Source: Periplaneta americana (lineage: Eukaryota; Arthropoda; Insecta; Blattodea; Blattidae). From it: 64,000 nucleotides of DNA. This document shows positions 10,773-22,394 of the stretch, one piece after another (within the stretch, counting starts at the first letter, position 1; every line of letters starts with the position of its first letter). The translations under genes were made by a program, and so were the position numbers. The stretch spans positions 61,056,892 to 61,120,891 of the forward strand of contig NC_091119.1 of the NCBI RefSeq assembly GCF_040183065.1. The letters are read 5' to 3'. The notes under the pieces are model-generated. The model saw nothing but the letters and a program-made list of their open reading frames with translations. It did not search any database and was not told the DNA's origin.

Positions 10773-11300
10773 GGTACTCGTTACATAAGCCGTTAAGTCA
10801 GCCATTGTTGTATATTCATAAGAGATGTATATTTTCCCTAGACCAAAAATATATTACAAACTGACTAAAATCACATCTAGTAACAAACTTAAAATTCTTT
10901 TCAGAAAGGAACCACTGTGCAAACAGAAAAACGACTTATGTTGCGAGTACCGGGTATTAGGAAACTACGGTACCGAATTATTATTTTTTTACAATTCTTT
11001 TAAAGATCTTACAAAAGTTCATAAGTTATATATGAATCGGTCGGAGCTAAAAGGAACTAAATCAAAATATGCAGTTTTTGGGTTATGCAACCATTTGAAC
11101 AACGGATGTGATGCACATCGAACGGTGGAAGAAGGAACTAAGTCAGATGTTCTTTGGTCTTCTATAACATAAAAATATATACATTTGTGTTATTAGTGGA
11201 ATGTTTTTTGCTTCTCCTGAAAAGTTGTGAAAAGTGACTTAGTTCCTTTTAGCTCCAACTCATTCATATATAGTTCCTTGTTTATGCGTATGACTTGACT
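10773..11300. other. MITE-like inverted repeat (11028-11272) in non-coding sequence
   Basis: An arm at 11028-11065 containing GGAGCTAAAAGGAACTAAAT returns inverted at 11233-11272 (reverse strand GGAGCTAAAAGGAACTAAGT), preceded in both arms by ATATATGAAT. The arms are about 37 bp with about 5 mismatches and the unit is about 245 bp. A third copy of GGAACTAAGTCA lies inside at 11138. A 115-codon open frame (10825-11172, +) runs through it but resembles nothing I know. Confidence 0.5.
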
Positions 11301-11307
11301 ACGTTGG

Positions 11308-11665
11308 GAAAAATCCACAAACTATTAGGGAAAACACGGGAATTTTACTTGAAGCAAGTAAAGAGATAGGTTTGGAAGTAAATCCCGTAAAGACAAAGTA
11401 TATGATTATGTCTCGTGACCAGAATATTGTACGAAATGGAATTATGAAAATTGGAATTTTATCCTTTGATAAGGTGGAAAAATTCAAATATCTTGGAGCA
11501 ACAGTGACAAATATACTTAAATGATACTTGGGGGGGGGGGGAGAAATTAAACGTAGAATAAATATGTGAAATGACTGTTATTATTCGGTTGAGAAGCTTT
11601 TGTCTTCTAGTCTGCTCTCAAAAAATCTGAAAGTTAGAATTTATAAAACAGTTATAGTCTATTAC
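11308..11665 (+). mobile_element. LINE-A internal RT fragment
   Basis: Frames read TIRENTGILLEASKEIGLEVN and [11 protein letters not shown], matching the RT palm/thumb of LINE-A at about 14615-14940. A G run near 11529-11540 and extra stops break the frame. It is truncated at both ends with no tail, so it is an old internal fragment rather than a clean insertion. Confidence 0.85.
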
Positions 11666-11698
11666 CAATAATTCTTGCAATGCAAATGTTAATATATT

Positions 11699-11872
11699 TT
11701 TATTATTATTTATTAATCCGTGGCGCTACAGCCAGTGAAGGGCCTAAATCGACCAGCCAGCTGCCGGCCTCACGCCCACATGTCGAAGCAGAGGTGGACG
11801 ATCATCTAACCAGAATGGAGGTATCGTGTGGTTAGCACGATGATCCCCCCAGCCGTTATAGCTAATATATTT
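11699..11872 (+). repeat. Interspersed repeat fragment (GGCGCTACAGCC... type)
   Basis: A GC-richer block starting GGCGCTACAGCCAGTGAAGG and including CGTGTGGTTAGCACGATGATC. I recall this as a widely dispersed SINE-like repeat of insects. Its usual right half is missing here. No duplication seen. The family is not confirmed. Confidence 0.45.
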
Positions 11873-12105
11873 TAATAGGTAGTATTTAGTAATTAACACA
11901 CGTAATTATATAAAATCTTGTACTTGGTGGTTGGGATGAATATGTTCCTTTTTAAAGGTTACAACTTTTTTGTATAATTATCTGGTTTCAGAGTGGAAAG
12001 CTGTAGTCTTATTTCTGCTTCTGCATTTAGTCTATTTCGGTAATTTGTTTTCACGGATAAATACGCAGAGAATTCAGATATGAAACTAATATTATTTTTC
12101 TTTTT

Positions 12106-12297
12106 AGATTTTTAATATTATTAATGATAGGCTATTAATAATATATGAAATATAATGATTATTAATGTTAATTTTGTAATATTACAATTATATTTTAATA
12201 TAGATTTTTAATATTATTAATGATAGGCTATTAATAATATATGAAACATAACGATTATTAATGTTAATTTTGTAATATTACAATTATATTTTAATAT
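12106..12297. repeat. Tandem duplication, 96-bp unit x 2
   Basis: Copies at 12106-12201 and 12202-12297 differ at only two visible positions, both T to C. The unit is AT-rich and contains an imperfect palindrome around TATTAATGATAGGCTATTAAT. Confidence 0.9.
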
Positions 12298-13457
12298 TAT
12301 TATTGGTGATGTTCCATGTTTTTATTGATTCGTATTTTCGTGACTTTGTATACATTTTGCAGTACAGCACTTTAATCTTCAAATTTAAAATACAATTTAC
12401 GATTTACAGAATTCGAACTTTCAGAAGCTGTGAGAATTGCGTACTTTGGTCAATCAGGAAATGGATTCGGAACATCTCAAAATCTGTGCGTCAGTGGCTA
12501 ACCATGACAATATCTTTGAAAAATATTGGAGTGCAAGAGGTCAAATGACTTTATTGTCAAATGCCTGGCATTAGAAAACAACAACTTTCAGAAGCACTAC
12601 ACTATACGATTTATTTTGTTTGCATTTATTGATAAGGAAGGATGGTCATAAAACAATGTAATGTATTAAAACCATAAAACTTTATTGTCCTCAGTAATTT
12701 TTAGATTGCGCCGCCCAATCAGTAGTGTTTTTAAATGTGCCTGTCCAGTAGAGGCTTAGTTATCAGCCCCCAAAATACTACACATTTATTCTAGAATCGC
12801 CATTGACGCTACAAAACGTAAACGTTTTTACTCCCTACTTAATGTTGCAGTTTTTCAAGCAGGAATCGTAATATAATTATTTAGAAAGCTTACCTCAGTG
12901 GGAAGAGGTTCATCCTGGTTGTCTCATTGGAATCGAATCGAGCTCCTCGATACATATTCTCCATAAAACGCTATCTTTGCTTGCTTTAATTGAAAACAAA
13001 AATCATAATGGCTGTCGAATATGTCATTTGCATTGTTGAAGACGGCATTGTTACGCATTGAGCGATGACAGCGAATTCCATAGAGAATGAAAAAATGGAA
13101 CATGCGCTCCATCAGCGTTTAGTTCCACTTTCAAGCGCTAGAGGTTAGTGTAATCGAGGACATACCAGAGTTTCTTGATAATAATTATGAGTTATTTTGT
13201 TGTTCTGTGCTTGAGATGCAGGAACCAAAAATTGCCTACCTTGTTGCATAATCGAGTAATGGTTTTGCTTCCAATAAATTCAAATATATAATATATGTTA
13301 TTTCTCAGTTATTTTATTTTATATCCGCCTGTCATAACAGGTGACCATATAGGTCCGGAAAACAATTAAAGAAATGCATATATTGAATAGAGAGAGAAAT
13401 CAATACAATAGGTAGCAATCATAGCACAATATACAATTTAGAACGTTAAAAAAATTA
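12298..13457. other. Non-coding, nothing firmly recognised
   Basis: No family-like coding frame. The stretch at about 13090-13170 (including GCGCTAGAGGTTAGTGTAAT) resembles 38700-38785, so it is probably part of an old dispersed repeat. Confidence 0.45.
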
Positions 13458-15420
13458 AACATTGTAGGTAGTAGAAAGAAGGAAACAGGCAAAATTGAAA
13501 TTCTTACAGGATCCAGTTGAGGAGAATAGAGATAATTATTTCAATGAAAGACGGGAAGCAAGTCGTACACTTAGGAATAAAAAGAGAGGTTACTTGAAGG
13601 AAAAACTGAATGAGGTAGAAACAAATAGTAAGAATAAAAACATTCGAGATTTATATAAGGGTATAAAGGAATTTAAGAACGGATATCAGTCAAGGGTAAA
13701 CGTGATCAAGGATGAGAATGGTGACTTGCTTGCAGACTCTTCATCAATCCTAAACAGATGGAAAAACTATTTTGCGCAACTACTAAATGTACATAGGCCA
13801 AATAGAAATGATCGGGACGATATTGAAATACAAACTGCTGAGCCATTTATACCCGAACCCACAATTTCAGAAGTCGAAATTGCGATAGAAAATCTGAAAA
13901 AGTACAAGTCTCCAGGTATCGATCAAATTCCAGCAGAATTAATACAAGAGGGTGGAAGTGCATTATATAGCGAAATTTATAAACTTGTACTTGCTATTTG
14001 GGAAAAGGAAATTGTACCAGAACAATGGAAGGAGTCCATAATTGTACCTATTTTTAAAAAGGGGGACAAAACCAACTGTGGTAACTTTCGAGGAATATCA
14101 CTTTTGTTGACGTCGTACAAAATTTTGTCCAATATTCTTTTGAGGAGATTAACTCCGTACGTAGATGAAATTATTGGGGATCATCAGTGCGGTTTTCGGC
14201 GTAATAGATCGACTATTGATCAGATTTTTTGTATTCGGCAGATAATGGAGAAAAAATGGGAGTATAAGGGTACAGTACATCAGTTATTCATAGATTTCAA
14301 AAAGGCATATGACTCGGTTAAGAGGGAAGTATTATATGATATTCTTATTGAATTTGGTATTCCCAAGAAACTAGTTCGATTAATTAAAATGTGTCTCAGT
14401 GAAACATACAGCAGAGTCCGTATAGGTCAGTTTCTATCTGATCCTTTTCCAATTCACTGCGGGCTAAAGCAGGGAGATGCACTATCACCTTTACTTTTTA
14501 ACTTCGCTTTAGAATATGCCATTAGGAAAGTTCAGGATAACAGGCAGGGTTTGGAATTGAACGGGCTACATCAGCTTCTTGTCTATGCAGATGACGTGAA
14601 TATGTTAGGAGAAAATACACAAACGGTTAGGGAAAACACGGAAATTTTACTTGAAGCAAGTAAAGCGATCGGTTTGGAAGTAAATCCCGAAAAGACAAAG
14701 TATATGATTATGTCTCGTGACGGGAATATTGTACGAAATGGAAATATAAATATTGGAGATTTATCCTTCGAAGAGGTGGAAAAATTCAAATATCTTGGAG
14801 CAACAGTAACAAATGTAAGTGACACTCGGGAGGAAATTAAACGCAGAATAAATATGGGAAATGCCTGTTATTATTCGGTTGAGAAGCTCTTATCATCCAG
14901 TCTGCTGTCCAAAAATCTGAAAGTTAGAATTTATAAAACAGTTATATTACCGGTTGTTCTATATGGCTGTGAAACTTGGACTCTCACTCTGAGAGAGGAA
15001 CATAGGTTAAGGGTGTTTGAGAATAAGGTGCTTAGGAAAATATTTGGGGCTAAGCGGGATGAAGTTACAGGAGAATGGAGAAAGTTACACAACACAGAAC
15101 TGCACGCATTGTATTCTTCACCTGACATAATTAGGAACTTGAAATCCAGACGTTTGAGATGGGCAGGGCATGTAGCACGTATGGGCGAATCCAGAAATGC
15201 ATATAGAGTGTTAGTTGGGAGACCGGAGGGAAAAAGACCTTTAGGGAGGCCGAGACGTAGATGGGAGGATAATATTAAAATGGATTTGAGGGAGGTGGGG
15301 TATGATGATAGAGACTGGATTAATCTTGCACAGGATAGGGACTGCTGGCGGGCTTATGTGAGGGCGGCAATGAACCTTCGGGTTCCTTAAAAGCCATTTG
15401 TAAGTAAGTAAGTAAGTAAG
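13458..15420 (+). mobile_element. LINE-A (TAAG-tailed), 5'-truncated, RT frame open
   Basis: The longest copy of this LINE in the window. It begins inside the linker between endonuclease and RT ([20 protein letters not shown]) and ends with (TAAG)n at about 15400-15420 after a short untranslated stretch TTAAAAGCCATTTG. No clear target duplication is visible. Other copies in the window are at 10297, 11308, 17908, 51280, 57051 and 58262. Confidence 0.9.
13468..15390 (+). CDS. LINE-A reverse transcriptase region, uninterrupted frame lacking a start
   Basis: The frame is open from 13468 to the stop at 15388-15390, 640 codons, with no ATG at its head because the 5' end is truncated. Visible: [20 protein letters not shown] and [10 protein letters not shown] (RT motif 0/1), [49 protein letters not shown] (catalytic Asp), [32 protein letters not shown] (both catalytic Asp intact), [44 protein letters not shown] and an Arg-rich [13 protein letters not shown]. 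The endonuclease domain of an intact element is missing. I would place it near RTE/CR1-type endonuclease-RT LINEs, clade uncertain. Confidence 0.85.
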   Translation, partial: VVERRKQAKLKFLQDPVEENRDNYFNERREASRTLRNKKRGYLKEKLNEVETNSKNKNIRDLYKGIKEFKNGYQSRVNVIKDENGDLLADSSSILNRWKNYFAQLLNVHRPNRNDRDDIEIQTAEPFIPEPTISEVEIAIENLKKYKSPGIDQIPAELIQEGGSALYSEIYKLVLAIWEKEIVPEQWKESIIVPIFKKGDKTNCGNFRGISLLLTSYKILSNILLRRLTPYVDEIIGDHQCGFRRNRSTIDQIFCIRQIMEKKWEYKGTVHQLFIDFKKAYDSVKREVLYDILIEFGIPKKLVRLIKMCLSETYSRVRIGQFLSDPFPIHCGLKQGDALSPLLFNFALEYAIRKVQDNRQGLELNGLHQLLVYADDVNMLGENTQTVRENTEILLEASKAIGLEVNPEKTKYMIMSRDGNIVRNGNINIGDLSFEEVEKFKYLGATVTNVSDTREEIKRRINMGNACYYSVEKLLSSSLLSKNLKVRIYKTVILPVVLYGCETWTLTLREEHRLRVFENKVLRKIFGAKRDEVTGEWRKLHNTELHALYSSPDIIRNLKSRRLRWAGHVARMGESRNAYRVLVGRPEGKRPLGRPRRRWEDNIKMDLREVGYDDRDWINLAQDRDCWRAYVRAAMNLRVP

Positions 15421-15479
15421 CCTATAAATGATTATGTAAAATGCCTATGGATTTCTTTAAGATAGTTAAACAAATATTT

Positions 15480-17331
15480 TTAATATCTTGGGATGTCATG
15501 ATATTGTTTTAAAATGTCAGTAGTATATTTATACGCCGATCCGCGGGCACCAAAAAGCAAACCCCTCACCTCCCGTGTGTAATCAATTGCATTATATCTC
15601 TCACTCAAGTGAGGAACACATGGGCGGTAAATGACTTGTTTTTCTTCATCAACCGCTAATGCTTGAGATACATCCTTTTCGAACTGTACAGTTGGGTCCA
15701 TATAAAGAAAGACACTCTTTCAGCTTTCCCAATAACGGGACTGCCTCATTGGACAAAGCATAACACACAGAGTGAAAACAAAAACAGACCACAAAAGAGA
15801 AATGTAGGGAACGAACAAAACGGGGAAATTGAGTACAGGATTGATAATAGCATACATATAACAGGCCTAAAAGTAACAAACAAACGGATTAGACGTTCAA
15901 ACAAAAATTCTTCCTTTTTAAGAAACATAGAAACATAGAAGTGGTATTTTAAAATGGCAAGTGATCCTCTGATAGCAGTAAGGGAAACATCACGAATGAA
16001 GTCGTTGTTCAGCTGGAACTTCTAGCAGAAACTGACAAAGAGGCGAGGTATTGTGCCCCTAGCGCCAACCATTAGCCCAACTACTTCAATGGAGGTGAGG
16101 TGATATTTCTCCAAATAGAATGGAACTGTGGGCTCATAAATTCTGCATTTTTCTGCGTGGATTTCAGCGGGCTGTTGTTCCTGTGCCTCGAACCTAATTG
16201 TCAGGTCGATAATGTAGGCGGATGTAGAGCCTGGTGGAATGTCAATTCGCCGACAGGATCCCTCTTGAGAGATGCCATGGACTACTTCGTGTACAGTGAG
16301 ATCTTTCTTCCTCAAGGCTTCGGCAATCATGGACCTGATTCTGTGATGTCTAGAGTTCCGCAGTGTCTCGCTGAAAGGACAGGCATCCAATTACTGCCTT
16401 CTTCTTTTGTCTATTAAGAGCAACTATATCCTCTCGTCTGTTACTGCCATCCTCAGATATACAATATACTTCTTCATATACTTCAAGATTTTTATTTTTC
16501 CTTAAATGTGAGGAAATATAAGAGCGAACACTATGATGACGTACTTTGCGCAATAAATCTCCTTTAGGACATAATCCTAGCACATGACCAAGAGTCTCAG
16601 TCGGCTCACATCCTGGAGTTCTACACTGTCGTGAAGTCGTTGTTCGCCCTGGTACTGATCTTACTGCTGCAGTATTGCATGACATTTTAATGGCAGTGGT
16701 CCATTCTGATGACGATAAGTAATCCTTTTCTGTTACTCATCCAAGAATTTACTTTTGGTTCATCTTGGAAAACTGATACTCCATTTCCTTTATGCTGAAG
16801 ACTAGCCCAAGCATTATACGTTTTCTTTTGTAAATGTTTTCTGATTTGACGTCCAGTTTGTGGAACAGAATTGTTATTATATTGGATTGCTAAATTTCGT
16901 AAAGATTCTTCAATCTCGGACACTAAATTTCTACTAATATGAAGATGTTTATCATCAACTTGGAGTAATGTCTAAGCAATATTAAAGTGCTGAATATTAG
17001 CCTCCCATTCGAATTTAACCAAGTTCAATCCCCTAACATTTCGAGGAGCATAAAGCATATTATTCGGACAATCATGTGGTAGATTTAACATTTCTTTAAC
17101 AGCTGACCGAATTAATTTATCGACATCTTCAAGAAAAGAAACTGGAATCTTGCTCAATGGAGTACACTGTAAATGATAAGTAAATCCTGGCCATATATTG
17201 ATTGATTGATTTATTGATTGATTGAGAATGTGAAGTTTTTTATCTGGTTTCAGAAGTGTGGAAGTTGATAAGCTATTTAGGTCACTTTCTAGTTTTTTAA
17301 TAAGATTAGTTTTATCAAGAACATCACCCAT
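15480..17331 (-). mobile_element. R2-like LINE (restriction-like endonuclease), copy A, split by copy B
   Basis: Reverse-strand pieces read in order: STLLKPDKKLHILNQSI (near 17245), WPGFTYHLQCTPLSKIPVSF, LPHDCPNNMLYAPRNVRGLN, the Cys-Cys-His-Cys motif CRTPGCEPTETLGHVLGLC (about 16625-16570), HHSVRSYISSHLRK, EDGSNRREDIVALNRQKKKAVI (to about 16386). After an insert (15702-16385) it continues MDPTVQFEKDVSQ and RGLLFGARGSAYKYT (15701-15480). This is the R2-type C-terminus: zinc knuckle, then a PD-(D/E)XK-like endonuclease. Shifts near 16720 and 16950 and an ATTG-repeat expansion (about 17198-17224, reading NQSINQSIN) mark it as dead. There is no 28S rDNA around it. Confidence 0.75.
15702..16385 (-). 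mobile_element. R2-like LINE, copy B, nested in copy A's endonuclease domain
   Basis: Reverse-strand frame 16390-16022 begins inside the zinc-knuckle region (DACPFSETLRNSRHHRIRS), continues through a full endonuclease-like domain (CRRIDIPPGSTSAYIIDLTI, then IYEPTVPFYLEKYHLTSI, then GLMVGARGTIPRLFVSFC) and ends at a stop. About 320 bp of 3' untranslated sequence follow, ending near TGCTTTGTCCAATGAGGCAG. The same 3' untranslated wording (TGCTTTGTCTAATGGCAGC) ends the copy at 44650-45741. It interrupts copy A exactly between AVI and MDPTVQF. Confidence 0.7.
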
Positions 17332-17362
17332 GCTACATCAAAGGTACCGACACGAAGTGTCC

Positions 17363-17907
17363 ACACTTTACGCTGTTGTACCCAACAGCGAGCGCAATTT
17401 ATATAAGTTGAAAAGGCGTGTTGTAACACATAATATTTTGTGTTTTTCTGAAAGCCAATATTACCGTTCTTCATTAACAGCCGAAATATTAAGTTTCATG
17501 CGCCTCATTAAGGAAATGGAACAGTGTTTATAGCTAAGGTCTGCAAAGTAACCAACAAGAGAGTTAGAATGAAGCCATCTTGGTGACCAACATGCTAACG
17601 TGTCATCTGTGCCTCATTAAGAAAAAAACAACATTGTTTATAGCTAAGGCTTACAGAGTAATCAACATGCTATCATGTCGATGACATGTTAACGAACATA
17701 ATTACTTTCGAAACTTACTCAAATCATTTTCATTTTCAATACGTATCGAAAATTGCATGAAAACAGGTATCCGGGGTACGGTATTGTATTCAGTACCTAC
17801 GGAAAATGTATTCAAATCGATTGAATACTCGATGATAGCTCATACTGCAGTTACAAGCTACATCTTGACACACGGAAAAAGCAATATACAGTACAGTATA
17901 ATAATAT
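17363..17907. other. Non-coding with a degenerate direct duplication
   Basis: GCCTCATTAAG ... GTTTATAGCTAAGG ... AGTAA occurs at about 17501-17553 and again at about 17610-17664, a diverged tandem copy of about 110 bp. The stretch at 17331-17362 resembles 38897-38928 (see findings). No gene recognised. Confidence 0.55.
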
Positions 17908-18269
17908 TTACTTACAAATGGCTTTTAAGGAACCCGCAGGTTCATTGCCGCCCTCACATAAGCCCGCCATCGGTCCCTATCCTGTGCAAGATTAATCCAT
18001 TCTCTATCATCATATCCCACCTCCCTGAAATTAATTTTAATATTATCCTCCCTTCTACGTCTCGGCATCCCCAAAGGTCTTTTTCCCTCCGGTTTTCCAA
18101 CTAACACTCTATATGCAGTTCTGGATTCGCCCATACGCCCAAATGTCTGGATTTAATGTTCCTATGTTGTGTAACTTCCTCCATTCTCCTGTAACTTCAT
18201 TCCTTTTAGCCCCAAATATTTTCTTAAGAACCTTATTCTCAAACACCCTTAATCTCTGTTCCTCTCTCA

Positions 18270-18272
<3 letters not shown>
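17908..18272 (-). mobile_element. LINE-A 3' fragment
   Basis: Reverse strand reads [20 protein letters not shown], then after a deletion MGESRTAYRVLVGKPEGKRP, and ends RVP plus the TAAG-type 3' end near 17908. The piece between KLHN and the RMGES box is missing. It is truncated where an (ATT)n tract begins. Confidence 0.88.

Positions 18273-18321
<49 letters not shown>
18273..18321. repeat. (ATT)n microsatellite
   Basis: About 16 ATT units directly at the broken 5' end of the LINE-A fragment. Confidence 0.95.
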
Positions 18322-18667
18322 TATATAATCAAGTTGTGTAAGCATCTTTGGATAGGACTTTTAAAAACTTTTTTTCTAACTTTCATTCTCTATTCACAAC
18401 AAAACTGAAAAATAAATTGTACGGTTACATCACAGTCTACTATATACAGTCGCGAAGCTTGAGGTGTTTTTTTTGCAAATCTCGTGATAAAGCGCTCCAA
18501 GCGGTTAGCAACTAGAAACAATAGACTGTCCATGATCGACTTTGGACTGTGTCGTATTTCTATCGAGTGATAGCTCATTGCGTATTTCACATTGATGCTT
18601 GTGAAATGTTCGTTATTGGTTGTAATGAAAATGTTAATGGCTAAAATATAGTAATTGGAATAATAAT

Positions 18668-18814
18668 ATGGGACAAGGAGGAGACGTTTGTAGTGCTATA
18701 AATTGCAGCAACAGTAAGAGAAAGAGGCCAGAGTTATCCTTTTTCCGATTTCCGAAAGATTCAGAAAGGTTCCTGGGTTTCCACAAGAATGCTGTACAGA
18801 AACAAAACTCTTAA
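18668..18814 (+). pseudogene. THAP zinc-finger fragment
   Basis: ATG opens MGQGGDVCSAINCSNSKRKR, then LSFFRFPKDSERFLGF, stopping after 48 codons. C8 and C13 (C-x4-C) and the FFRFPKD block are the first half of a THAP C2CH DNA-binding finger. The later Cys and His are absent. P-element transposases start with this domain, which fits the surrounding inverted repeats. Confidence 0.7.
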
Positions 18815-18945
18815 TTTGAAGTTCTTTGTGACTGTTAGAATACATTATATCTTTAAATTTCACAATGAAATGTTTCAGTCTAACCGAAAGGACATTAGAT
18901 ACCGGTTAAAGAGGCTGCTAAATTTCCAGAGAAATAAAGGTTAGG

Positions 18946-19262
18946 TCTACTTTTTTTTTTTCAGAGGATATATTTTTAAGTGTAGCTATTAATTTTGTTA
19001 TTATTTTTATGTGTTATTTTACTAAACACGTAGAAAAATTAAGTTTGTTTTAATGAAATTTATTGATCACGTTTTATTTTCAATTGGTCGGATTATTATT
19101 GCTTAGGCCTACTTTTTTTTTTCAAAGGATATGTTTTTAATTATAGCTGTTAATTTTGTTGTTATTTTTATTTGTCGCTTTACTAGAGACGTAGAAAAAG
19201 TTTGTTACAATAAAATTTATTGATCACGTTTTATTTCCAATTCTGGTGTAATTATTATTGCT
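18946..19262. repeat. Degenerate tandem repeat, about 160-bp unit x 2
   Basis: Both units run CTACTTTTTTTTTTC ... GAGGATAT or AAGGATAT ... ACGTAGAAAAA ... ATTTATTGATCACGTTTTATT. It lies inside the P-like element. Confidence 0.8.
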
Positions 19263-19756
19263 TAACCTCATCCCACTTTGTTAACTACTTAAGCCTACAC
19301 TACAAGTACCGGTACACGTAAGTTACTCCATTAATTCATATTTCCATTATTATTGTTGTAAAGAGAAATGCAAATTAATATTTATTGGTTTCATAGTTAA
19401 TTATCGCTATAATCTTGAATGAGTGAAGCTATTATAGTAAATTTCAGTTCGTTTTGCACAAACAAAAATTATATTAACTTATTTCTTGCAGGTGTCTTCG
19501 AGTTTATGGTGGAATTTAATATACTTCATTAAAATAATAAATTAACTTTATGCATTTAATATTTCAATAATGGAAGGAAGGTGTTAATTTTTCCAAAAGA
19601 ACACGACAACGAAAGTGTAACATATTTTGTCGGCTGCTAGGAGAGAGATCTGTGATGATGAGGCGATGGTAGCGATCCTAGTGGTGGGCAACTACCCATG
19701 TTTGCATTTTTACTACATATTGAGCTTCGCGACTGTATATAGTAGAGTGGTTATAT

Positions 19757-21578
19757 ACTCGTACCGGTGCGGTAGAATGGAAGAAGGGATATTTTCTATC
19801 TCGTTGGATATTCCAGAGCCATCTATATACAGATGGCTCTGGATGTTCAGAGAGTGAGGGCTGTATAGGTAGAAATAAATTATTGTAAATTGAAAAATAA
19901 TTGCAAAAATTATTCTTTTAATAATCCAGAATTTCGCAGGACCGTGTTCAATGCGTACAGAACAGTACACCACCGTACTTATAGGCCAAAGTATAGACAG
20001 AGCCATTGGTACGAGTCAAACCGCACAGTTGATGACACTGATTCTGTTGTCTAGGGAATGTCTACCACAGTTGGCTATACTGGGCAGATACGCGAGTCAC
20101 CGAGAAAGGTGGCGTAAACTATTATTTTGAGGTTAAGAAATCCATACCATTGGTGATTATTTTCCCAATCACTGACTTTTCATAGGTGAGTATCATTTAG
20201 TACGTAAATTGTGTGTCAAGGAAATGTATTGTTCATGTAGCTTGGAATGCATGGAAACAAAATATTATTGTGAAATTGTGTTAAATTTTGTTGTAAGTTT
20301 TTATATCGACAAGGTACTGTATTAGTAGTTGACATATCACTAGGCCCTACTACTTGTAACTTGGCGATTAAACATTCATAATTAAGTATATATAAATGTG
20401 TTTATAAGCCACTTGTCATGTAATTGATGGGATGGCACAGGGATGAAAATAGGGTAATTCTAAAGATACAATGGAAAGATATGTCATATCACTTAAATAA
20501 TACCCTCAACTAACCCTAACTTTGTCATATACAGTACGTTCTTTATGGGTTAAATGAGGGGCTAGCTAAGTAAAATTAAGCCAACCAACAACTATGGAAT
20601 AACTAACACTTAAAAGTTCACGTGTGTTAGCAGTAGTGAAATTGTAGATCTACCATTTATTTTTGTGAAACTAATATTAAGGAAGGGAATGTTACGGTCT
20701 TCTTTAAATGTTTGAAACTGGAACAATTGTGCCGGTTGTGATCCACTGTATCATTTCCCACAAATTTGGTCCACGGGAAAATACCTATTTTTACTCAGTT
20801 TGGTTCAGGGGAAATACTTGTCTTTTACGCATACATTCCTGTCATTCACTAATTTATAGTCCTGCCGTGAAGACTATATCTTAGCCTGTTTTCACAGTAT
20901 TAAAATATACTGATCTGGGTATTACATTTGCACATTTGACGGTAGATAGTTGACCATGTGATGTTAGGAAGGTGAAGTTTGTTATTAGTAAATATAATAA
21001 GCCGATAATTATGTATATAGCAAATATTCGTAGGCGCCGATTTCGGGATGGGGGCGCAAGGCACTTATAGAGCTAGGAGCGTCCCCCCCCCCCAAATAAA
21101 ATTAATGGAGGCATTGGCCCTCCCTCCCCTCATAATTCGAAGAGAGATTCCTCGTGTTAGAAAATTTATTTTGTTTGAAAGATAAAGTAGGACAGAAGCC
21201 AAAAATAGTTTATTTCAAATCCACAGAGATGGCCAGCTACTGCGATGAACATGTTAGAGGCACAAATGACAATGCCTCCTGCATTTGAGTTAGGTGGAAC
21301 ACATGATGCAGTGGTAACTGTTTGTGATCCAAATTTTTTTAGTTTAATTCACATTTTTCAGCTATTGCGATTGAGCAGAAATAATACGGAATCAACAGTT
21401 CAAATTAAAAATGTCTTTGACTGTACTTTTGCCTAATATCAGTTATTGTTAACAAATAATATTGTTAATGTTTAAAATGTTTTCATAAATACCGGTAATT
21501 AAATTTGTTTCAAAATTTAAAAGTAGGCTAGCCATTTTTTCTCTCTTTAATGAACGAGGGACTCGATGCAGCCTGAAT
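19757..21578. other. Non-coding with a short perfect hairpin (19813-19842)
   Basis: At 19813-19842 a 12-bp perfect stem (CCAGAGCCATCT / AGATGGCTCTGG) encloses ATATAC. A block at 21034-21130 starts GGCGCCGATTTCGGGATGGG and has G and C runs like the ends of DNA transposons, but I could not find its partner. No gene recognised. Confidence 0.5.
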
Positions 21579-22394
21579 TCATAGGCGGAGAGAGAACCAT
21601 TTCCTGGGGGGGGGGGGGACAAAGCAAAACCATAGAATTCCCATATAATGGGATTATGGGAGACATCATTTACCTCCTCCCCCGTTATAGCTTGACCGTG
21701 GTACAGTATACTGGAATATGATCATATAATAAAGGTATTTTCGGGGGGTATGTTTCTTACAGTGTTACATCCATATCCGCGATGTTTCGAACCAAGTTGT
21801 ATAGGGCTTGAACTGTAGGTCTACTACAAATTATAATAGGGCATAACTTAAAACAATCTCCCTCTTTTTCTCTCTCGTACATAAACACATGCATACATAA
21901 AAAAAAACTACGTTAACAGTGCTAACAGAAACTTTTTTATATGAAGCTTACCTTCCGAAGATATCATATGAAATGTAAATTCTAATTATTTTATTTAATT
22001 TCATCTTTAAGTTTACAGATTATATTGGGATCAGTTTTCTTTTTTCTGCATTGTTGTGCAGTATGTTATTCTTACATCTCCAAGTGGCAGCCTGAACACC
22101 TTCAGACTTCTAACACATGAGTACAGACTGTTACAAAAGAAACATTACAGTGCTTCCATTCCTCAAATGAGGTATATAAATTCTTATACATTCAGAAATT
22201 TAAAATAAATACAGTATTATAGTCCAGACACATGATCTGAAGACATTAATTCATCAATTTAAACACAGAAACTTAATCATAAACAAACGCAAAAAAGATC
22301 TTTTGAATTCAATAGAATAAGTAGAAAAAAAAAGAGGTCAGACAAGTTTGGGGGGCAGTGCCCCCCCATGCTCTCCCCCATAACTCCGGCTATG
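21579..22394. mobile_element. Candidate hAT-like non-autonomous element
   Basis: Left end TCATAGGCGGAG, right end read inward TCATAGCCGGAG, each followed by a G-rich tract. Flanks GCCTGAAT (21571-21578) and GCCTGATG (22395-22402) match at 6 of 8. No transposase inside. The ends are short, so this is tentative. Confidence 0.45.

Larger units (their letters stand above)
18431..19748 (+). mobile_element. P-element-like DNA transposon, non-autonomous
   Basis: Inverted termini share TCTACTATATACAGTCGCGA (left from 18436, right read inward from about 19747), continuing AGCT. Flanks GGTTACAT (18423-18430) and GGTTATAT (19749-19756) look like an 8-bp duplication with one change, the size used by P elements. 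The interior has a THAP-domain first exon (18668-18814) but no catalytic transposase. At 1318 bp it is a deletion derivative. Confidence 0.65.

Noticed and set aside
10825..11172. 115-codon forward frame as a gene
   Set aside because: It overlaps one arm of an inverted repeat and has no homolog that I recognise.
17258..17533. Forward frame across the R2-like copy A
   Set aside because: Antisense to the recognisable R2-like coding.
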